In this document: positions 46,574 to 59,900 of the stretch, piece by piece | Layout of the letters: each line of letters opens with the position of its first letter | Position numbering within the stretch: position 1 is the first letter of the stretch | Assembly: GCF_910592395.1 (NCBI RefSeq) | Contig: NC_088312.1 | Location: 7,502,001 to 7,566,000 of the forward strand | Direction of reading: 5' to 3' | Length of the DNA stretch: 64,000 bases | Origin: Lineus longissimus | Lineage: Eukaryota > Nemertea > Pilidiophora > Heteronemertea > Lineidae | Notes under the pieces: model-generated | What the model saw: the letters and a program-made list of their open reading frames with translations, nothing else | Database searches by the model: none | What the model was told of the DNA's origin: nothing | Position numbers and translations under genes: made by a program

Positions 46574-49500
46574 TCACTTCCTTAAAATATTTCTGCCTCT
46601 TATTGTCTTATAGTTTAGGTTGCATGTGCCATTTGATGATGACCATATATTCAACCATTGTTTTGCGTTCAGCCCGACTTCAACTTTTACACAATGATTG
46701 TTGAGCGGGATATCTTCACGGAAGCAATTGGGTTGAAGTACATTTCATTGGTTTATAAATCGCAGAGGCAATAAATCAAATCGAAAGATTTGAAACCACT
46801 TTAAACGCAGATCACCAAGCCAATTGGAGTATTCAATTACATTATGGATATCTGTGGTATTGTTAAGACCACTTAAGGTATCAATTTCCAATAAAACATG
46901 ATTCAAATAACGTTAGCATATCGCCCATTTAAAACGAAATTGATGATTAACATTTTGGTCTTGATACATGTAATGTATTCGTTGATAATTGTTAAATCCA
47001 CAAATAAAAGTATTTTTGCATGGTTGCATGGTTCAATCAAATTTAACGAAACCTAATGTTTTTACCAAGCTAAGGAACTGCACATTTTTCATCAAACTAA
47101 GTGCTTCTACACAGTTAACCGAATGCGGTGTTGGTATGAGTTAAACAAAATAATTACATGTATAGATCTATCCTTAATCAAATCGGTTTTTTCTAACATC
47201 ATTTTAAGACAGCAACACTAAGTGGTGCATCAAACCATTAAATGCATTTACTGTATATATTATACATAACATTAAGCAGTGTTAAACTTAAATTGCAATG
47301 TGTGCATGTATATGTCGATCGCTGGATGGCAACCGTCACTTCTCAGCATTTCCATACCACTTCAAAGAGTAATGGTGTGTGCGTGAGCTTCCATGAAGCA
47401 CTCACGAATATCATGATCTCGCCCCTCACTGGAGATGATCGATGCAGCGGAGCTTCGTTGAAATGTTTCGAGAGGCCGCCACGCATATTTCGTCGAATCC
47501 GTTGAGGCTGAAATAGTAATCAATATAGCTAGCCATTACCAGCCAAGATTCCAGTTATATCGCGATTAACCACTAACTCTTGTAGGAAAGTAAAAGGAGA
47601 CCGGATCTACTCAATTAACTGTTTATATTTCTGGCTCAGAAAATGTGGTGTAGAATACTTCGATGACAGTACTAACAGTACAGACATGGTGACCTCTTTT
47701 GCAAAGCATCTTTTCATAACACTTTTAAAACGATACCCGTCCAATGAACATTTCCGCTAAGAGCTCACTGTATGAAAAGAAAACGTGATCACTGTCGACA
47801 GTAAATTTAATCATTTGATTTTACTCTGATTTTACAAATCTTTCATGACGAAATACTGTCACTCAGCTTCATGTGATTGATAGCCAATGACTAATTTAGA
47901 AAGCAGTTGACAGCGAATATTTCGACAGTTTTACTCGTCGTTTGAAAACATCTACATGTGTCAGTTTTGATATTTATCTTCTCGCGCATACGCTAAACTA
48001 ACATTCAGAGAATACATACACGTGGCATACATTATGACTGACAATTGGCGTCGATTGGCGTTAGAAATAGGAATCAGATGTAGTTTGACCAGCAATAAAT
48101 ATGATAGATGGACGAACGGCGTACCCTTTTGAGACCAGCTCTCCAATACATTATTATAGACATTAGGTTTTCCAAATTTCAATTATTCGACAAAAGTAGT
48201 AGTGAACATGCTGAAAACCTCTCAATATCCTCGTGCCTCTGAAATATACAACTCCTCCAATATTGTGGTGACCAAAATTATGTTGGATTTAAAAAAAGAT
48301 TCTTATAATAAAAACCCTAATTATCATCTGACTATTCCAAGATAAATCAAAAACCAATTTAATTGACAAATAACCGAGGCTTGTTCATTGACTGGGCGTG
48401 CAATGTCTATCCATCAATTGCTCTTACGATCGAGGCTAATTAAAGTTCGAGAGTTGATGTATTATCATGCCGACCATAGGTTGATAAGTGGCAGATTATA
48501 ATAGACATCATAACGAAGGTAGTGCTTTCTATTTTACGGGTATATCTTCTGTGAATAAACTGGTTCTTGGCAAAGCACAAGCTTGGGAGCATAAGTTAGA
48601 GATCCGGTGAAAGATTGGGAAGATTAGGCGTTATCAACCAGAGAAGCAGCTCAAGTGTTTGTAGGAGCAGGGAGGTGGGGTGGGGATGGTTGCTTTCCGC
48701 GAAACGTTCTTCAGTGTAGGCCATTGTGAAATAATCTTGTTAGGTAGGCCAACTACTCCCTTCTTGCAGTGAGATCAATTATTGAATTTGTGTCGAATGA
48801 AATCCTCCGTCCAACTGTATTTTGAATTTGATAGTTGCATTGGGTGTAGTTTGAAATAATGCACATCAGAGCTTGTTACGTTTTCATGTCGGTTGTCGCA
48901 ATCGCAATGACACCTTACAAACTTGTTAAACGTTTTGGTAGAAGTTAGTTCCAAGCCTTGTCCTTTTTAAACTAATGAACAATGCATTTTTTGGCATAAC
49001 TTTGATTTTCTCCTCGATCCATGAGAGTACCGGAATAATTTTCACAACGGAATTTATTCTCCTCTCCTCTTGGTCTAAATTGAGTACACGAATGTAAACA
49101 CCATCCATGTTTAAACATTCGCGATCCATCATGCCAAAATGTCATTATATTCCCACTGAAACACGTTAAGAGAAAGCTTGTATGAATAGCGTTTAAAATG
49201 TAAATAAAGCCATTCATTTCGAACGCCATTGCGTGTTATGACTATTTGTGTCTTAACCTCAGGTCTCAGCTGGGACTTTAGCGTTCTCCTGTTATCAATA
49301 TTGCAAGCCAGAGTACCACGCGATCGCAAACATACGTTATTTCAACTGATTGGGAGTAAAAATCTCGGAATTTTCAAGAAATTGATACCTGATTGAGAAT
49401 TATACAGGCATGATTGCTGGGTTCAAATTATTTAGTGTCGGCAGGAAGCACTGATGAACATAAGCAAACACTCGTTTCATCATGTACTCTTGATTCAATT

Positions 49501-52500
49501 GATGACCTTACAGAATAATGTGATTTGTTCTGTCCAAAAAAAGGTTGTAGCCCAAACTCTCATGACCATCGTCGGTTTTATCGATCTGTTGTTTGTGCAA
49601 TGACACCCGTGTTGACTGCAATTGGTGCGTGATCTTTTCGAAAAAAGAATGATGGATATCTATTTGTCAACCAGGCGAAGTGTTGATTATCTGGTTTACT
49701 GCTCAACTGGGTAATGGTTCCAGACAATAAGAAAGTATGTTTTGCAAAATATTTCCACAGCATTCGGGACTAGGGGCCATTCTCCATGTTACTCGTCTAT
49801 AAAATCTAAGCGCGCAGACATATTGATGACGTCACATTAGTTGCGACCAATCATGTATCTGATTACATCAACAACTAAATCTGCTTTCGATGGGCTGATA
49901 TTCATGAGGGTTCAATGTCGTTGTTTTACTGTTTTGTTTTATGTTCCGAGGCTTTTATTCCAAAATCTATTGGTTGCACGTTCTCAAAAAAATGGGAAAT
50001 CACTCACACTGTGATTTTGTTATGCACTCTAAAATGTTGTTACTGTTTAATACTGATCATTCATTGCCAGGTTAGCTTTTATCTATTTGTTGACAATTTG
50101 GTAACCTTTTTGTAGCGACAGTCGTGTAACAATAACGGCGTTGTTCTCATGAACCATTGTTCCCATCTTCGATCGTTCTGAAAGTGAGATGAGATGTCTA
50201 ATTATTTGCAACAGCGGCAACGGGATATTAGTCTACAAATGAAGCACTAGGCGGTCGACGTCATTGAAGCTCAATTGGATATTGAATAGGGTTATTTGCA
50301 AATAGTAGGCGCGATCGGAGCCAAGGATAAGTCGGCTTTTACAGCACATGTTAACCTTCGTGTGGACATCGCCTGTCTTTTGTGAAAGTGAAGTAAAATC
50401 ATCCTGATTCAGGTCTACTTTTTAGTTTTTGAATTAGTATGTGAACGCAACTGTTGCATTGAAACATCAACACATACACATCCTTTCTCGATCATTCATT
50501 AACGCTATAGAAGAGGGAGGAAGCTTCAGCATTTAAGTATTCCATCTCCAAGCGTAGCTACTTAAAAGTACATTCTAGTCAATACGAACGATCGATGGTA
50601 CTATTAGTTGTGACAAGCAAACGTCTTAAAATTGACTAACAAAAAAACTGGATTTGATTATTGGCTGTATCGATTCCACCCACTGTTGTAGAAAGAACTT
50701 CTTACCATCTTCACAATGATATGAGGTTGATGATATTGATAGAATATTCAACCACCTTCACAGTTTACATTGAAAGCTTTAAGCTCTGATGATAGCCAAG
50801 TCTGGCACGTCTCGTGGCACTATTCCGATCAATTGAGTCTCAATCAAAACATCAAACTAGGTAGAATCTGCCTGACATGTTGTTTAGGATGAAGTTAACA
50901 TAAGTTTACATTCGACCAGATGGTCGGCATTTTCCAATTTTTCCATTTGCCTATCGATAGTGTTAATTTACACATTTTCAATAGTTAGCTCAGTGTTACT
51001 ATCAGTAAATGTACCATGAAACATGTGTATTCCCAAGAAAAAGGGAACTTTATTAGTAATAGCATCTCTATTTGCAGTTCACGCGGAAGATGTGTTATGT
51101 TCGACAACTACCATGACTACACTTCCTCGTTCTATTTTTTTTGTTCGTGATTTCCGTGTGAGGAAGTTGCTGCTAAGAAAAATCTCTTTCTGCAAGACAT
51201 TTAGTAAATGCAGTGGAACCTCCCTAAGCGGACACCTTAAAAGGACACACTACCTATATTGAGGACGCTGCATTTGGTGCCAGTGGCTGTTTCAATTCAA
51301 TTTGACCTCTGTAATCGAGACACATCTTAGTCAATGACAGCATTTCTCAGTTCCAATGGTGTCCTTGATGGAGTGGTTTCACTGTACTTTAAGTAAAAAT
51401 ATGTTGTCGTAGCATCATTTGCCACGCGAGCATTATTGAAAGTTAAAGAAGTCTGTCGCTTTAAAAAGGTAGATGTAGCAAACTTCCCTAGGGAACAAAT
51501 AGAGCAGCGAGGAAGGATGTCGTGTACTATTCTTGTTCTCAATGTTTCTCCCTTTTGCTTTAACTCTGAGAAGTAAATTCACCATCATGCTGCTTTGTCT
51601 CTCACAAAGCTAAGTGTTAGTTCTAGAACTCGCTCGATAGTAAATATTTTGACGATGGAATCGAGGATATGAAAGGTGCTATTCGCTATCCAAACCTCAT
51701 GTCATATCATGATGACCTCCTGGGGCCACTGGGGAAGTAAGCCACAGCACAGTGCTTGGGATTTGTGTACTATACCTACAGCTCAAGGCAGTTGGAGAGA
51801 GAGGAACTATCCGATTCACCTTACTCTCTTAAGATATTCTTGAGGAAGTGCCTGGCGTCTGTTTATCCTCGCAACCCACGACTTACCAATTCATCTCACT
51901 ATTTTATTACTCGTACTCCAGTGTGGGAAATTTTGTTGTTTGCAGCCACGTGGATGCAGGTATTTAGGTTTTTATTTATAACGACGTGCCCTAAGATAAC
52001 CTGTGTGAACCTAGGTCTGTTTAGCGTAATGATAAGTGCAGGCATAATGGTTGAAAAATAATGGTGGCAACTTTTCGGATCAGAAAGAACTTAAAACCAG
52101 CCACTACCAGTACCCCAGAAGTTGGCAATAGTTTGTACCTTCAATGAAGAAGCCTCTCTCGTATTGTATGAACACATTATCCAGACGAAAAAAGCTGCTT
52201 TGTTTTCATAAGTGAAATTATCCTCGTATGTTTTCTGCCGATTCACTCATCCATCACTGGGCATTGCTCATCTCACTTTTAGCGAAACAGCTGCTGACGT
52301 TTCACAAGATCTTATCCTTGCCATGTCAAATATAGTTATCTCCATCGATACTGAACTTGATGGGAACATTATTGGCTTTCTGCTTACTTGCTAAGTAAGT
52401 TCATTTTCACTTAAAAAGCTTTTCACGACCGATTCTGTGACAGTCCTCTTTGAAAGCAGCAGCAATACACTTATAGTAACAGCACAGTTCTGACCAGAAA

Positions 52501-53687
52501 TAACCTCATACATAACCCTCACACGTCTTAAGGAAAAGTAAAATGTTAAAATTTCGATGTCGGTGCTTCTTCGTCTTTGTAGGCACAACCTCTGCTACAT
52601 AAGGTTTTAACTGAAAGGCGATGTGATTACGGGACTACCGTAGTTACCATTGAATGGATGGCCACCTGTAGCTTGATTTATCATAAAATAACTGCTTGGT
52701 AGCCTGATAAGCGCTGGTGGTCTGTTCCCAACACTTGGGGATAACATCATCTCAGAGTGTACTATCACTGTACTTACAGCACTCTCTATGTCCAAACCGT
52801 ATAACGATCACGCACACAGAAACACCCTGGGGACTAATACAAGTATTCTGATTAGATTTGTATCATTTCATTACCGATATTACCAGAAGTCAACGTGCTG
52901 ATTCGCATGGGGTGCTCTGAGACCTCGCATGAACATACCATTGTGCATTTATATTCCTGTTCTTCTTGGTATCTGTTAAAGAATATATTTACAAATGAAA
53001 TATGATAATAAAGTCATCGAGTCTTGTTTGAAACGAATCTTTTATGATATGTTATCTTACACATAAAAACCCAACGAAAGGTAAGAAGCTGGTAAGAAAC
53101 TAGTAGCATGAAAGGATTGGGTGAAATCTGTATACGATCTGATAACCCAAGAAAACCTCCTCTTCGCCCAATAATAAAAACCAATGGGCTGGTTGCTGAT
53201 GAGAAACTAAGCCATCGTCCATGACCTTTACGTACTACACAAGGTCAATGGGCTGCTTATATCCGACAGTCAGATGTTTTGTCGATGAGAAAGGCTGTGT
53301 CGATAACCAAGCAAAATCAACAACCACTTGTTGAGTTCGTAAATTTGAATCAATGAAAATTCAATAGAAAAAGGCTTCAAATCGAATAACTAGCTTACAT
53401 ATTAACATATTGGTTACACCTGCGCTGAGTTGGATTGGGCCTACCGGCTAACGATAGCCCTACTCGTTGGTAGAACCAGCTACGAACTGATGGCAGAACC
53501 TATCTTCTAGACACCACTTTATAGCATCCATTAGGCTGGTCCAGTCACAAATTCATTTGCTGGTTTCGCTTTCATGACTGCAGCCTATCGGAGCGAGCGG
53601 CGAAGCCTCTCTCACGAGGAGCCTGTTAGAACGGCATCATAACGCCAGACAGACTATTACATACTTTTATTGTTTGCTAAGACTCAC
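46574..53687. other. No recognisable gene
   Basis: About 7 kb of AT-rich sequence with short frames only. The minus frame 52,607-52,795 and the plus frame at 51,023-51,262 (possible signal-like start) have no relatives that I recognise. No repeat or RNA gene stands out. Confidence 0.4.
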
Positions 53688-53871
53688 CTCGTCAAGTTGG
53701 AGAAGAAGTCTCTTTTGGTGTGATTTGGATTTCAACCACTGGATTATTGCCCTGTTCAAAAGTGTACTTAACAACTTTTTACAAAATCCAATAGTGTCGA
53801 TTTTATCGGAATGTAGACGCGAGATCGGGACGAGCCTTCGCTCGAGATGTTCTATTGAGCTTTCAACATGA
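53688..53871 (-). CDS. Exon-like open segment with perfect donor
   Basis: The minus frame is open for about 61 codons and ends QLDEGAG-style at GACGAG|GTGAGTC, a consensus 5' splice site. It has no ATG, so an acceptor such as GACATAG at 53,872 would be needed. The translation is rich in Leu, Lys and Arg and looks helical (IEHLERRL, CKKLLSTLLNRAIIQWLK, HQKRLLLQLDE). No domain is confidently recognised. The plus strand is also open here, so coding status is uncertain. Confidence 0.22.
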
Positions 53872-53942
53872 CTATGTCAACAGCTGCGGCCCTTTTCACT
53901 CTGTATGAGGTGGGCCAACTTCAGAATGCTACGGCGAAAGAG
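53868..53942 (+). CDS. Possible first coding exon, 25 codons
   Basis: An ATG with A at -3 starts MTMSTAAALFTLYEVGQL and runs 25 codons to GAAAGAG|GTAAGTT, a near-perfect donor. A strong acceptor (CTCCTCTCTCGCAG) follows about 105 bases later, but the next codons there in phase are Ser-Ser-stop. It abuts a minus-strand exon-like segment, and only one of the two is likely to be real. Confidence 0.2.
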
Positions 53943-56900
53943 GTAAGTTGTCGACTTGTCATCAATTTACCAAATGACCATTTACCGAGTATGAAATCAA
54001 ACTATCAAATTCCGTGATATCTGTTGTAAGTACTGCTCCTCTCTCGCAGTCGTCGTAAGATGGTCAAGATGACTATCATGGTGGTATTTTTACCTGTTCC
54101 ATTGTGATTGGGGCATACTGATTAGTTTGGGTTGTGTGAATATTCAGTTTGGAATCCGTCATTTGTTTTTCTTGGGAATTCGTTGTGGCCTTTATGGTGC
54201 GAGACTGTTGACTGTTGCAATAAGAGCTCGGTGTTGGTATTGGCTAAGTAGACCGTGATGTGGATGTTGTGCCCAGTCGTTACAATGTAACCTTTGTTAA
54301 GAATTAAGGAAGTACATGTATCATTTATTCTTGACATCTATCTGTATGCAATCATGATCTGCTCGATCAGTTTGTAGCAATGTGATCAGAAGTGGTGAGA
54401 TACAGCGTGACTGTTGACCTATCGATCAACAACTTCTCGTGATGATAATAAAAAATCGAAGTATAATTTGTACCAGAAAGGGAAAGCTCGATACTCATTT
54501 TAATGCAAGGTGCAAAGATAACATGACATTTTGCTCTTATTTCCCCTTCACTTTCATTATCAAGAGAGGGAATCATAATTAAGGATCAGACACACCATAA
54601 TATTGACTGACAATGACTGATCGTTTTGTGTTCTGTGAAAAGTGGTTACTCCTGCAATGTGCTGAGGTTAAAAGCACTTATATCACCTATTTGACTTCTC
54701 TGGGGACTACCCTTTGGTGTACGTTGAGGGCGTACCCCCGTACTCGCATCTCACTTCAATCTCACACCGCGGTCCCGATGGGAAGGGAAGGACACCAGTT
54801 CGAGGCCAGCGGGTAGCTCGTTCCGACGCGACCGGTTTGTTAGCCCCCTGCGTAGAATAGGGTACAACCTGCGTTCTCAGTAGACTCCTGGCATAAAATA
54901 GGAAAGTAAAGTGTGTCTCATAAGCCAAATCTGGCTGGCCCTTTCAATATGGGAGACACCATAATAAAAGAACGTTACTTCGTAACGCCCCGCTACACAG
55001 CAGCATGGAAATAGCATATGAAATAAATACATGTATCAAATGGCAAACATTATATGTACTGTTTACATTTAGATGTAAATTTACACAATGTATTATGCAC
55101 AAATAATTTGTGCTGCTGCATTGTTGATCAATAATACAAAAAATGTACTGGTATTTCATTGCAGTTGAACTAATTTTAGAGACAGGTGTTTCAAACGTTT
55201 GTATTTGTTTTTTAAACACAATAAAAAAGGGATAACTCGTTACGCCTTTTTGATACGTTGGAAAAGCTTATTTACTGCTTAACTTTAGGCCTACATGTGG
55301 AACTTGAATAGCATAACTTTTTAATACAAAAAGCACTTAAGAAAGTATTGTGAAAGAACAGTGATCACTGTAAGGGACAACCATGCTTACTTGTTGAAAG
55401 TAGTAGTCGTATCAGATTGGCTTTCATAGATGTGGCGTCACCTGGTACACGTTGGTTTATGCATTTACTAACCACTTTTACTGTTGCATAGTTAACTTGC
55501 CATCTCTTGATTCGGGTTATGGATGGAGATGAGTTCGCCGACAAAGCCACTAAAACAACCATGAGTACCACCTCCCGCATCCTCCACTGCTAAGTCACCA
55601 TTACCACATAATGCGCCATTAAAAGAGGCTTGACGAGATGTATTCTGGACAAATACAGGGCTCATCGGATTAAGTGGCTATCAAGTGGAGAAGCAGAGTC
55701 GACGATGGCAACGCAGATTGGGAAACGAACATTTATGTTGGGTTAATCGTTCTGACCAAGTGGCCAGGCGTTAGGTGGGTTGTTAATGTGAGAATAGCCA
55801 TAGGATCGGGCAGTCAAAGGAGTAATATACGGTCTAGTCCGGTTCTCTGTGTCCATATGGATGTGCAGTGCATACCTTAACGTCTAGTACCAACATAACA
55901 TGATGAATCGCCTTATAACCCATCCTTTAAGAGCGGTGCTTGCGATGATGTTATAGTACTTTGATGACAAAACCTCTTGTCCTTCTGGCTTTTGTACTCT
56001 ACATCTAACTTTCACCCACTTGCAGGCTAGTTTTCCTTTCCGTTGGCTAATACAACCGTAATCCATTATAAAAATCAACATTGTAGCTACGGTGTTCTAG
56101 AATGTGGATAATTCATGACTGAATGTCTTCCTCTATGAAAGAAGAAGATCAAGAACTATGCCTCATTTTGAACACAGACTGGGTTTTGGTGAGACAACCA
56201 TCATCTCTTGGCTTAATGCAAAGTGTGTAAAAATGTTAATCTCAGAGTTCAAAGAGATAAATATCCGAGGTAATGATGCTGGCAGTTGTAATTTCGTGAA
56301 ATTAACACAAAGCAGGAAACGAGGGCGCAAAAGCATCGGCTTTGAGATTTTAATGTTTGCTCTATCCGATAAAACGTGATACTTGTAGCTAACGGTTAGA
56401 ATAACGCAAAAGGAAACATCAGTAGAATACAAATTGGTTAAAGCTAGGTTTCCATCCGAGTTTAAGGACTTGTTTTATATATTTCGTCTCGTCGGAGAGG
56501 CAATCGTACATGTACGTCATCCAAAAAGCCGATTAGCCTCATTCAAGTCAGAAATAGCTCAGTCTATGCCCCCCAATAACCATTGTGGGGATGCTGCGAA
56601 ATGCTGCTGCAATCCGTTTGGGTGTGTGTTAATGGGCTGCGGCTCTTATGTAGCGTGGCGCACTGGCAGTGCTGATGATTCATGGATATTGACTGAATTC
56701 AAATTGACTTGACTTTTAATTAGAACACTATCAATGGCTCTGATTTATCGCCAGCATGTTTTTTAGGTTTTTTTAATGAGAAAGCATTTGGATTCATGCT
56801 TAATTTGTTTTGATTCGGGTGACACATCAACTTGTTAAATATGAAATAGAATATGTTGTATTAGTTCCCCGAATCTGGGTCTAACATGTTATTCTCATTT

Positions 56901-59900
56901 TCATATTTTAAGTTTGTTGCGAGGCGAGGAAGAAAAAAACACGTCACCAATAGACTTTATTTCAGACAAAAATCCATCCGATTCTATCATAGTTTTCATA
57001 TGATTCAATTTCATTAGAACAGAAGTTCTGTTATTGTTGTCGCGTTAACCAACTAGCTCCGCTTAGAGCCTCCGGTTGAAATACGAATCGACCGACCGTT
57101 ACAATACACTAATTACCTTGATAAGTGCTGATTGCAGTCTAGCTGGTGTGAAGTGAGATTGCAAAACTGATATTGTAATTACTATTGCTGAGATAGAAAT
57201 ACATGTACGAAAAATAAATCAAGAATATGAACAAAATGCATTGTAATCGGCAGATGGTTTTTCTGATGCGTTTTGCATTATCATAAACATTTAACATCAG
57301 TATCATTGATGAGCGTTGGCAGGACTACATATTATGTCAATTCTATAACCCGATGTTAAGGTGATATCGCAAAACGCACATGGTGCAAAAGTGAAATGAA
57401 ATGAAAATGGAACAGCTTTTTAAATGTTTGTAATTGTTTATCGGAAGCTTATTGTTACACCCAGACGTTGCGTCTGTTAGTCGTTTTAAAACTACATTGG
57501 ACCCATCCCTTACATCTGTCGCCCGTAACAATCAGCGGCATAGACCATGTATACCAAAAAAGTTTTCGTATTATCTCATTTATTTCAAACTAACTCCCTT
57601 TGATTGTATTCTCCAATACAAATGATGGTCCAGATTTTAGACATGTGATACATCGTCCAACTTATTGAATCCTGGTCTAGTCTCCTATTTGATGGTTCAA
57701 TCTATGCAACACAATGATATCTGGCCGCTCAATCGCAAAAACAGAAATTGGATGTCAGTGAATCGAGAAAGTAAATGTCTTTGTTACTTCAGTTTAATTC
57801 AATATTTTCATTAATCTCACAAATAAGGAGTCTAGATGCACTGGACTGAACCAAACCTCGTTAAGTTTTGTTCCTTTTGGGTAATGTGTATATTCCTAAT
57901 ACATTGATTAATGGTCATACATACCGAGATAATACATTATGTAGTAGTAACTACGACAGTGAACCAGTCGATCTTTCTTTCTCTAGTTGTTGCAGTCAAT
58001 CAAGCTTCAAGCTTCTATACACTATGTTTTGTTTCGATGAGACGTCGGTATTTGTTGAACACCAGTACCTAAAGAGGTACGCCGTTCGTTCTCATATATA
58101 ACTTTTGGTCTAACTATATCTATTTCCTATTTCTAACGCCAAGCAACACAAATAGTTAGTCATAATGCATGCTTGCGCGTTATCTGTATATGCAATTAGT
58201 GCGCGCATCAATTTTCCCGATCGCTGCATATTAATCTCGCGTATGTGTCTACCTAAGTTGCCATATATTCATGGTCGACACATTATTATGATACAGTGAT
58301 ACATATTGCAACGCACATAGGTTAATATTGGCCCTACCCGCAGATTGCTGTGATTTAGCTATTAACTTTGGCTGCAAAGCTGGAGCTATGCATCAGTTCC
58401 CATGTCTACTTTGATTGGAATGGTCGAGGATACGAAGTAGTCCGGGCTGAAAACGGAGGAACCACTCACATACTTGATACCATAACATGCACGTGTTTGA
58501 CTGTTCTATTAATCTCCTTTCCTTCTAATCCAAGCCTCCCGCATGGAGTTTCTACAGCCACTGCCTGGCTTCGGTCAAGGCAAGGTAAGAACATTAACAT
58601 TAGCGTTTTCATCACACATTTCTTGGACCTAGTGTGTAGGGGCTGTCAACGATCAGAGCAGAAATATGCATAATGCTGACATCTCAACCTGATGACGGTT
58701 GTCATTTAGGGCTCGGCTATTCAGAACGAAATAATTCAGGTCACTAACCTGGAGTTAACTTAAACTTTGCGTTATCCCTTTCAGTTAAGGCAGGTTAACG
58801 GAACGTCGAGGTTGTGAATAACCGGTCCCTGAGGTAATAGGCCCTGTAGACTCGCTTGAATCAGTCATATGTGGCAGATCAAATGGTGAGGCGATAGAAA
58901 CTCCTTGCTCATTTCGCCCCACCAATTTTTCTGCCGCAAAAGATTCTGGAGAGTCTCTCACGGACCAGTATGTTCAGTGGAATGAAAAACGAGCTCATGG
59001 GCGTGAATTCAGTGCTGTCGTCTCATTATCAGCCTGAGCAGGATTCTCCGTCATCAGTGCCCAAAACTGTTTCAGCAGCCCAGTCTTGGTCCATATTTAT
59101 TTTGAATCACCTCTTGTTTAAGTTAATATATACTTACTGACACTACTAATTTCAAGTTTGAGACACAGGGATTAGCTATCTCAATATTCGAAAAAAGCAC
59201 ATCAAATTCAGCATGATTATCTCACCTCATAGCTTACCACTGCAGTTTCATAGATATCGTGTAGTTAAATTTTCCAATATTAACCACTTAATTTTTTTTC
59301 TTCTGATCATTCACTCACTAGTCCTGTACTAATGTTAGATTTTGTAACCGTACTCTATTGAGTGCCGGTTATCCGACTGCAAACTTGCCGTACCTTCACT
59401 AACTTTATATGAAACAAGTGAGTGAAGACACTACAACTGCTATCACAAGCATAAATTCGCCAGTTCTCCTTTTCATTATCAAGAATTTGAACCTATCTAC
59501 ATCCTGGCTTAGTTCAGCTAAAATATGTAGTAAGTGGGTGTAAAAGCTGTAAATGCTGACTCAGCGTATTTCATTTAACAATTCCCGCACCTCATAAATA
59601 TGATAATCCATAACGCACACTCTGTACCTTTTTACAACCATCACATTTATTTCAATACTGCTATGCTTCACCATCTATAGACGAAGTAACGGTGTTCGCT
59701 TGACTGGTGTTGTTGAACTAAAGACTGTAAGGTCAACCAATGTTTCAATGGTTTGATGAGCGATAACGTGGATACTGGGTTCCATTGATTTACTGAAATC
59801 AACCAAGCGGTTATCGATTGCGATATCAGTCCGGGTTGTACTTAAGATACGCTATTTTTCAATTGGAGTCCCTTGGGTTATACGCACAGTTTCTCGCACG

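Noticed and set aside
58368-58673. 101-codon plus ORF with an internal CAAG|GTAAGA donor
   Set aside because: The donor is good but the start is not clearly ATG-based, and no homology or partner exon was found.
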